Origin: Flavobacterium sp.
GTDB lineage: Bacteria; Bacteroidota; Bacteroidia; Flavobacteriales; Flavobacteriaceae
DNA: 20,641 nt
Direction: 5' to 3'
NCBI GenBank assembly: GCA_030151565.1
Contig: JASLDM010000069.1
Location: forward strand, 1 to 20,641
In this document: piece after piece, positions 15,554 to 20,641 of the stretch
How positions within the stretch are numbered: position 1 is the first letter of the stretch
Layout: every line of letters starts with the position of its first letter
Program-made: the position numbers and the translations under genes
Notes under the pieces: generated by a model
Database searches by the model: none
Told to the model about the DNA's origin: nothing
What the model saw: the letters and a program-made list of their open reading frames with translations, nothing else

Positions 15554-16023
15554 TGGGGGATATTCAAGTGCTTTTATATACGGATGGGGCTTCTCGTGGA
15601 AATCCGGGGCCGGGAGGTTACGGATTGGTTTTGGAATGGGTTGGTCGACGTATATTTAAAGAAGCTTCTGCAGGCTATCGATTGACTACAAATAATAGAA
15701 TGGAATTATTGGCGGTTATTGTTGGATTAGAAATGCTTAAAAATCCAGGAACCAAAGTTTTAGTTGTGTCTGATTCTAAATATGTAGTAGATTCAGTTTC
15801 TAAGGGTTGGGTTTTTGGATGGGAGAAAAAAGGGTTTGTAGGAAAAAAAAATCCTGATTTATGGAAGCGTTTTTTAAAGATATATAGGCAACATCAAGTA
15901 AGTTTTAAATGGATAAAAGGACATAATAATCATCCGATGAATGAGCGTTGTGATCAATTGGCGGTAGCAGCAGCGCAACAGTCAAAATTAAATATAGACC
16001 TTTTTTACGAGGAAGAAGTTTAG
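15553..16023 (+). CDS. rnhA: Ribonuclease HI
   Basis: Cleaves the RNA strand of RNA:DNA hybrids, removing R-loops and primers. The 156-residue single-domain protein has the DEDD catalytic set: Asp11 in YTDGASRGNPGPGG, Glu51 in NNRMELLA, Asp74 in VSDSKYV, and Asp134 in NERCDQLA. The flexible-loop His124 in KGHNNHP is also present. There is no N-terminal hybrid-binding extension. Its ATG shares one base with the purN stop. The next gene has its own promoter starting 22 nt after the rnhA stop. Confidence 0.97.
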   Translation: MGDIQVLLYTDGASRGNPGPGGYGLVLEWVGRRIFKEASAGYRLTTNNRMELLAVIVGLEMLKNPGTKVLVVSDSKYVVDSVSKGWVFGWEKKGFVGKKNPDLWKRFLKIYRQHQVSFKWIKGHNNHPMNERCDQLAVAAAQQSKLNIDLFYEEEV

Positions 16024-16045
16024 TCTTTTTTTGAGGTGATGAATA

Positions 16046-16076
16046 TTTGTGATTTGTTTAGTTTGCTGTATATTTG
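16046..16076 (+). promoter_or_regulatory. Promoter of the PfkB-family kinase gene
   Basis: TTTG (16046-16049), a 19-nt spacer and TATATTTG (16069-16076) form the best Bacteroidota promoter in the window. It lies 24 nt upstream of the ATG at 16101 and 22 nt past the rnhA stop. Its terminal TTG is an in-frame but unlikely start codon. Confidence 0.78.
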
Positions 16077-16100
16077 CAGCTTCATTTGTTAGCATTAAAT

Positions 16101-17030
16101 ATGAATAAATTATTGATAGTGGGGACGGTAGCTTTTGATGCTATTGAGACTCCATTCGGAAAAACTGATAAGATTTTAGGAGGAGCGGGTACTTATATCG
16201 GTTTGTCGGCAGCTCATTTTAATGTGAAATCTGCTATTGTGTCTGTGGTAGGAGAAGATTTTCCACAAGAGTATTTGGATCTTTTAACTGCACGTAATAT
16301 TGATATTTCGGGTATTGAAGTTGTTCCAGGTGGGAAAACTTTTTTTTGGAGTGGATTGTATCACAATGATTTAAACTCTCGTGATACTTTGGATACGCAA
16401 TTAAATGTTTTAGCTGATTTTGATCCAATTGTACCTGAGGAATTTAAAGATTCGGATGTTGTGATGTTAGGGAACTTACATCCAAATATTCAAATTGGTG
16501 TTTTAGATCAGTTGAAAAAGAAACCAAAGTTGGTTGTTTTAGACACCATGAATTTTTGGATGGACTGTGCATTGGATGAGCTTAAAGAAGTTATGAAGCG
16601 TATTGACGTAATAACTATTAATGATGAAGAAGCACGACAACTTTCAGGAGAATATTCTTTGGTTAAGGCAGCTGAGGTTATCCATCAAATGGGACCAAAA
16701 TATGTAGTGATTAAAAAAGGAGAGCACGGTGCTTTGTTGTTTGATAAATCAGATGTGTTTTTTGCTCCAGCGTTACCTTTAAAAGAAGTATTTGATCCAA
16801 CAGGAGCTGGTGATACTTTTGCAGGAGGTTTTTCTGGGTATTTAACTCAGAGTAGTAATATCTCTTTTAATAATATGAAGAATGCAATTATTTACGGGTC
16901 TAACTTAGCTTCTTTTTGTGTGGAGAAATTTGGAACACAAAGAATGGAAGAATTGTCTAAGCAAGAAGTTGATAGTAGATTGCAACAATTTAAAATGTTA
17001 ACACAATTCGATATCGAATTATCAGAATAA
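16101..17030 (+). CDS. PfkB family sugar/nucleoside kinase, substrate unknown
   Basis: A ribokinase-fold kinase that phosphorylates a hydroxymethyl group on a sugar or nucleoside using ATP. The 309-residue product has the N-terminal Gly-Gly substrate region GGAGTYIG (27-34), and the PfkB signature DPTGAGDTFAGGF (232-244), whose Asp238 is the catalytic base next to the anion hole. An in-frame TTG at 16074 would add nine residues but is part of the promoter box, so the ATG at 16101 is used. The substrate cannot be read from sequence. Its place between purN-rnhA and the PurF-like gene makes a ribose- or nucleoside-related substrate plausible but unproven. A short terminator follows the stop. Confidence 0.9.
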   Translation: MNKLLIVGTVAFDAIETPFGKTDKILGGAGTYIGLSAAHFNVKSAIVSVVGEDFPQEYLDLLTARNIDISGIEVVPGGKTFFWSGLYHNDLNSRDTLDTQLNVLADFDPIVPEEFKDSDVVMLGNLHPNIQIGVLDQLKKKPKLVVLDTMNFWMDCALDELKEVMKRIDVITINDEEARQLSGEYSLVKAAEVIHQMGPKYVVIKKGEHGALLFDKSDVFFAPALPLKEVFDPTGAGDTFAGGFSGYLTQSSNISFNNMKNAIIYGSNLASFCVEKFGTQRMEELSKQEVDSRLQQFKMLTQFDIELSE

Positions 17031-17039
17031 CGGATTTCC

Positions 17040-17064
17040 GAAGCCTCTTTATGGGGCTTTTTTT
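17040..17064 (+). terminator. Intrinsic terminator after the PfkB-family kinase
   Basis: AAGCCTC (17041-17047) pairs with GGGGCTT (17053-17059, one G-U pair) over a 5-nt loop, followed by T's to 17064. It lies about 10 nt past the kinase stop and 36 nt before the purF-like start. Confidence 0.72.
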
Positions 17065-17099
17065 ATTATATAACAAACCAAGATAACGACCACAAAATT

Positions 17100-18998
17100 A
17101 TGAGCGACGCGCTAAAACACGAATGTGGAATTGCCCTTTTAAGGCTCAAAAAGCCTTTGTCTTTTTACAAAGAAAAATATGGAACTGCTTTTTATGCAAT
17201 TCAAAAAATGTACTTGTTGATGGAAAAACAACACAATCGAGGACAAGATGGTGCTGGTTTAGCAAGTGTAAAGTTGGATATGGAACCAGGTGAACGATAC
17301 ATTAGTAGAGTGCGTTCAAATCAACCACAACCAATCCAAGATATTTTTTCGCAATTGAATAGTCGAATAAATCAAGAGTTAGAAGAGCATCCTGAATATT
17401 GTAATGATGTTGCGTTACAAAAAAAGCATATTCCTTATTTAGGAGAAGTTTATTTAGGGCATGTGCGTTATGGAACTTTTGGCAAGAATAGTATTGAAAG
17501 TGTTCATCCTTTTTTGCGTCAAAATAACTGGATGCATCGAAATTTAATTGTTGCTGGGAATTTTAATCTAACAAATGTCAAAGAGCTTTTTGATGATTTG
17601 GTACGTGTAGGTCAACATCCTAAAGAAATGGCTGATACGGTTACGGTTATGGAGAAAATAGGACATTTTCTAGATGATGAGGTGACAGATTTGTATTATG
17701 ACATTAAAAAAGAAGGCTTTTCTAAACGTGATGCATCACCAAAAATTGGAGAACGACTTGATGTAGCTCGTATCTTAAGACGTGCTTCTAAAAATTGGGA
17801 TGGTGGTTTTGTAATGGCAGGAATGATAGGTCATGGTGATTCATTCGTATTCAGAGATCCTGCTGGTATCCGTCCTGCATTTTATTATGAAGATGAGGAA
17901 ATTGTGGTGGTAGCTTCTGAACGACCTGTGATACAGACTGCATTTAATGTACCTTACGAAGAGATTAAAGAGTTGAAACCAGGGCAAGCTATCTTAGTTA
18001 AGAAGGATGCTAGCGTGAGTTTCGAACAGATTTTAGAGCCTTTGACAGAACGAGCGTGTTCTTTTGAGCGCGTGTATTTTTCAAGAGGTAATGATGCTGA
18101 AATCTATCAAGAGCGCAAAGATTTAGGGAAATTAATCTTCCCTGAAATATTGAAAGCCATTGACAATGATACTGATAATTCAGTATTTTCATATATCCCA
18201 AATACTTCTGAAACTTCATTTTTTGGAATGGTAGAAGGTGCTCAGGATTTTTTAAATCAGCGTAAAATAGCGGATATATTAGCCAATAAAGAAGTCTTGT
18301 CTGAAGCGAAGCTGCAAGAGATTTTGTCAGTGAAATTGAGAGCAGAAAAAATAGCGGTAAAAGACGCTAAACTTCGAACATTTATTACGGATGATAGTAG
18401 TCGAGATGATTTAGTAGCTCACGTTTATGATGTTACTTATGGCGTTATCAAACCAACGGATAATTTGGTTATCATTGACGATAGTATTGTTCGTGGAACA
18501 ACGTTGAAAAAAAGTATCATCCGAATGCTTGATCGTTTGAATCCAAAACAAATTGTTGTGGTTTCTGCAGCACCGCAAGTACGTTATCCCGATTGTTATG
18601 GAATCGATATGGCAAAACTAGAAGGGTTGATAGCTTTTCAGGCTACTTTGGAGTTGTTGAGAGAAAGAGGAATGTATGGACTTATTGATGAGGTTTATAA
18701 AAAATCTAAGGCTCAGGAGAATTTTGCAGATGCTGATATGGTTAATTATGTGAAGGAGCTTTATGCGCCTTTTACGGATCAAGAAATTTCTGATAAAATT
18801 GCGGAAATGGTGAAAGAAGAAGGAATCAAGTCAGAAGTTAAGATTATTTTTCAATCAGTTGAAAACCTGCATATCGCATGTCCTAAAAACAAAGGGGATT
18901 GGTATTTTACAGGGGATTATCCTACAAATGGAGGTAAACGTGTAGTTAATCGTGCATTTATGAACTTCTATGAAGGTAAAGATGCAAAGCCGTATTAA
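17100..18998 (+). CDS. purF: PurF-like amidophosphoribosyltransferase, long form with atypical glutaminase motifs
   Basis: By family, makes phosphoribosylamine from PRPP and glutamine, the first committed step of purine synthesis. At 632 residues it is well above the usual 470-510. The N-terminal glutaminase nucleophile is Cys9 after an eight-residue leader, so self-processing as in Bacillus PurF would be needed. GHVRY (120-124) and the DPAGIRP segment (253-259) are present. The phosphoribosyltransferase half has a complete PRPP loop IIDDSIVRGTT (458-468) and the YGIDM segment (500-504). Deviations: the family AHNGNLTN reads AGNFNLTN (152-159), so His becomes Gly and the oxyanion Gly becomes Phe155, and QHRGQ carries an extra Asn (QHNRGQ, 44-49). 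Extra residues lie around 330-430. It could be the main PurF or a specialised paralogue. Confidence 0.85.
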   Translation: MSDALKHECGIALLRLKKPLSFYKEKYGTAFYAIQKMYLLMEKQHNRGQDGAGLASVKLDMEPGERYISRVRSNQPQPIQDIFSQLNSRINQELEEHPEYCNDVALQKKHIPYLGEVYLGHVRYGTFGKNSIESVHPFLRQNNWMHRNLIVAGNFNLTNVKELFDDLVRVGQHPKEMADTVTVMEKIGHFLDDEVTDLYYDIKKEGFSKRDASPKIGERLDVARILRRASKNWDGGFVMAGMIGHGDSFVFRDPAGIRPAFYYEDEEIVVVASERPVIQTAFNVPYEEIKELKPGQAILVKKDASVSFEQILEPLTERACSFERVYFSRGNDAEIYQERKDLGKLIFPEILKAIDNDTDNSVFSYIPNTSETSFFGMVEGAQDFLNQRKIADILANKEVLSEAKLQEILSVKLRAEKIAVKDAKLRTFITDDSSRDDLVAHVYDVTYGVIKPTDNLVIIDDSIVRGTTLKKSIIRMLDRLNPKQIVVVSAAPQVRYPDCYGIDMAKLEGLIAFQATLELLRERGMYGLIDEVYKKSKAQENFADADMVNYVKELYAPFTDQEISDKIAEMVKEEGIKSEVKIIFQSVENLHIACPKNKGDWYFTGDYPTNGGKRVVNRAFMNFYEGKDAKPY

Positions 18999-19030
18999 TC
19001 TTTGTTTTTGATAAAAACATTTACTGAATA

Positions 19031-19070
19031 AAAAAACAGGCTGTTCTAAATTTAGAATAGCCTGTTTTTT
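19031..19070. terminator. Bidirectional terminator between purF-like and the anion transporter
   Basis: A 40-nt inverted repeat centred between 19050 and 19051: AAAAAACAGGCT followed by GTTCTAAA, then its near-exact complement. There is one non-Watson-Crick position, which is G-U in RNA. Flanking A and T runs serve convergent transcripts on both strands. Confidence 0.92.
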
Positions 19071-19086
19071 TATAAAATAATGTCTT

Positions 19087-20487
19087 TTAATTAAACCAGA
19101 AGAAATAAGCTATTGTTGCTATAATGATTGAGCAGATGATGTTCAAGATGAATCCTGATTTCATCATGTCTTTTTGTGAGATTTCACCAGTTCCAAAAAC
19201 AATAGCATTCGGTGGAGTGGCAACAGGTAGCATAAAAGCACAAGAGGCGCCTAAACCGATGATTAACGATAGTCCTAATGGAGCAAGTCCTAGTTCTTCA
19301 GATATAGAAATAAAGATTGGAACTAAAAGTGCAGCACTTGCGGTATTTGAAGTGAATTCAGTAAGGAAAACAATAAAGAATGCTACAACTAGTCCTATTG
19401 TAAAATAATGGCTGTTTTTAATAAAAGACACAAGAATATCTGCCATAACTTTACTAGCTCCAGAATCTTTAAGAACGGCACTAAGGGTAAGGCCTCCGCC
19501 AAAAAGTAATAATACACCCCAATCAACATTGTGTTGCAGTTCTTTCCATCTAGAAACTTGAGTAGTGCAAATTAAGATTAGTGCAAATAAAGAAATAAAG
19601 CTGTCAAAGTGTCCAAATTTACCATCAAAACCTACCCATGAAGCAACGATAGGATTGATAAAATCACTGAAAATCCAGCATAAAGCTATAAAGATAAAGA
19701 TGCCTAAAGTAACCCATCTATCCGGATTCATGTTTATTTTTTCTAAATCATGAGTGAATTTCTGATCCAATTTCGGTTTGAATACAAAGTAAAGAACACC
19801 GATCATTATAGGAAGTAATATAATTACCATTGGGATTCCGTAACGCATCCATTGCGCAAAGGTTAGGTCTAATTGTGAAGCGACAATTGCATTTGGTGGG
19901 CTTCCAACCACCGTTCCCATTCCTCCTATACTGGCGCTATAAGCGATTCCGAGTAAAACAAAAACATAGGTGCTGCGATTGCTTGCGCTATCTAACTGAC
20001 TAAGTACTCCCATTACTAATGGTAGCATCATCGCTACCGTGGCGGTATTGCTAATCCACATGGATAAAACAGCTGTTGCTAGAAACAGATAAAAAACAGC
20101 GTAGAGTAATTTCCCTTTTGCTAGTAGCATTATTTTATTTGCAATTAGCTTGTCTAGCTTTTGAATATGCAAAGCTCCTGCTAATGCAAATCCTCCAAGA
20201 AATAAAAAAATTGTGGGGTCTGCAAATGAAGCTAAGACTGGTTTTGTATCCGAAAGACCTAAGCCGATTGCTAAAACAGGGACGAATAACGCAGTTGTGG
20301 TGACGTGAATAGCCTCGGTTAACCATAAAACTGCTACAAAAATCAAAAGAGCTAATCCTTTGTTTACTTGCGGTTCATAAGGTAATATGTTGATGAATAG
20401 AAAAAGAAAAAGAACATTTAGTATGATAATGATGTAGTTGCGCTTCGATTTCTCTCTTCGTCTTTCTGGTTCGTAGGTTAAATCCAT
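19087..20487 (-). CDS. DASS/SLC13 family anion:sodium symporter
   Basis: An inner-membrane carrier for divalent anions such as di- or tricarboxylates (some relatives carry sulfate), normally coupled to sodium. The 466-residue protein has a cationic N-terminus, then many hydrophobic segments. Both sodium/substrate SNT motifs are present (Ser-Asn-Thr at 146-148 and 380-382), paired with the inverted-repeat signatures GSPPNAIVA (195-203) and ATPPNAIVF (423-431). The substrate is not predictable. A GTG at 20499 would add four residues; the ATG at 20487 is preferred. An 11-bp inverted repeat sits 18-44 nt upstream of this ATG and may be an operator. Monocistronic, converging on purF-like. Confidence 0.93.
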   Translation of the reverse strand: MDLTYEPERRREKSKRNYIIIILNVLFLFLFINILPYEPQVNKGLALLIFVAVLWLTEAIHVTTTALFVPVLAIGLGLSDTKPVLASFADPTIFLFLGGFALAGALHIQKLDKLIANKIMLLAKGKLLYAVFYLFLATAVLSMWISNTATVAMMLPLVMGVLSQLDSASNRSTYVFVLLGIAYSASIGGMGTVVGSPPNAIVASQLDLTFAQWMRYGIPMVIILLPIMIGVLYFVFKPKLDQKFTHDLEKINMNPDRWVTLGIFIFIALCWIFSDFINPIVASWVGFDGKFGHFDSFISLFALILICTTQVSRWKELQHNVDWGVLLLFGGGLTLSAVLKDSGASKVMADILVSFIKNSHYFTIGLVVAFFIVFLTEFTSNTASAALLVPIFISISEELGLAPLGLSLIIGLGASCAFMLPVATPPNAIVFGTGEISQKDMMKSGFILNIICSIIIATIAYFFWFN

Positions 20488-20504
20488 TTTGTAAAACACT
20501 ATAA

Positions 20505-20531
20505 TTTATTCGTATTAAATATACGAATAAA
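20505..20531. promoter_or_regulatory. Candidate operator: 11+11 bp inverted repeat upstream of the anion transporter
   Basis: TTTATTCGTAT (20505-20515) and ATACGAATAAA (20521-20531) are exact inverted repeats around the spacer TAAAT. On the minus strand the centre contains TATATTTA (20523 to 20516), one base short of the TAnnTTTG -7 consensus, so a protein bound here would cover the promoter. The repeat ends 17 nt before the ATG at 20487. Confidence 0.6.
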
Positions 20532-20641
20532 AGTGTGTTATTGATTTTAGAAAAATATGTTTTTTAAGGTACTCCGTTTAAATATTTGTGACTTATAAAG
20601 GTTCAGGAGTAAAAGTTGGGGGCTAAGCAAAATACTTGCTT
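20532..20641. other. Intergenic end of the window, no gene seen
   Basis: No coding region is visible in either direction. The last 17 bases form a 6-bp inverted repeat, AAGCAA (20625-20630) and TTGCTT (20636-20641) with a 5-nt spacer. It could be part of a terminator or another structure cut by the window edge. Confidence 0.4.

Noticed and set aside
17031..17040. Mini-hairpin CGG-ATTT-CCG after the kinase stop
   Set aside because: A 3-bp stem is not meaningful next to the proper terminator at 17040-17064.
1..20641. Search for tRNA, rRNA, CRISPR, insertion sequence, toxin-antitoxin or phage signals
   Set aside because: No cloverleaf, spaced repeats, transposase, terminal inverted repeats or defence-type domains were seen; spacers are short and explained mostly by promoters and terminators.

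Overview
The window looks like an ordinary housekeeping stretch of chromosome from a low-GC member of the Bacteroidota, most likely family Flavobacteriaceae (Flavobacterium/Myroides-like; the genus cannot be fixed from this sequence). Four things point there. Intergenic DNA is AT-rich and start codons are preceded by A-rich stretches rather than Shine-Dalgarno sequences. TAnnTTTG boxes, the -7 element of Bacteroidota promoters, sit in front of many genes. An IPExxxVDY-type protein, known from this phylum, is present. The PurF-like enzyme is of an unusually long form.

Layout. 1-576 (-): thymidine kinase tdk, cut by the window edge. 676-5919 (+): an acidic protein of unknown function, rsmI (16S rRNA methyltransferase), an OsmC-family protein, recJ and asd. 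These form at least two or three transcription units, with a terminator and a promoter between rsmI and osmC-like and a candidate promoter before asd. 6017-10087 (-): an Old Yellow Enzyme oxidoreductase, an AraJ-like MFS exporter and aspS. A hairpin at 5978-6012 is shared with asd as a bidirectional terminator. 10317-14791 (-): acpP, fabF, rnc, the IPExxxVDY-type protein and pyk, read in that order and ended by a strong hairpin at 10259-10296. 14987-18998 (+): purN overlapping rnhA, a PfkB-family kinase with its own well-formed promoter, and a long PurF-like amidophosphoribosyltransferase. 19087-20487 (-): a DASS/SLC13 anion transporter, facing purF across a 40-bp perfect-looking terminator palindrome and preceded by an 11+11 bp inverted repeat that looks like an operator.

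The genes cover fatty acid synthesis (acpP, fabF), purine synthesis (purN, purF-like), glycolysis (pyk), the aspartate-family amino acid pathway (asd), translation and rRNA maturation (aspS, rsmI, rnc), DNA repair and RNA:DNA hybrid removal (recJ, rnhA) and nucleotide salvage (tdk). I found no mobile element, CRISPR array, tRNA or rRNA gene, prophage or defence system, and no gene-free stretch over 300 bases.

No new multi-gene system stands out. The observations most worth a second look are smaller. The 203-nt acpP-fabF spacer holds four consecutive hairpins, the last an intrinsic terminator ending 31 nt before the fabF start. RNase III carries Asn where a catalytic metal-binding Asp is expected. 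The PurF-like enzyme has a rewritten glutaminase motif. The thymidine kinase has lost most of its zinc ligands. The candidate operator covers the likely promoter of the anion transporter. The acidic protein contains a 35-residue tandem duplication.
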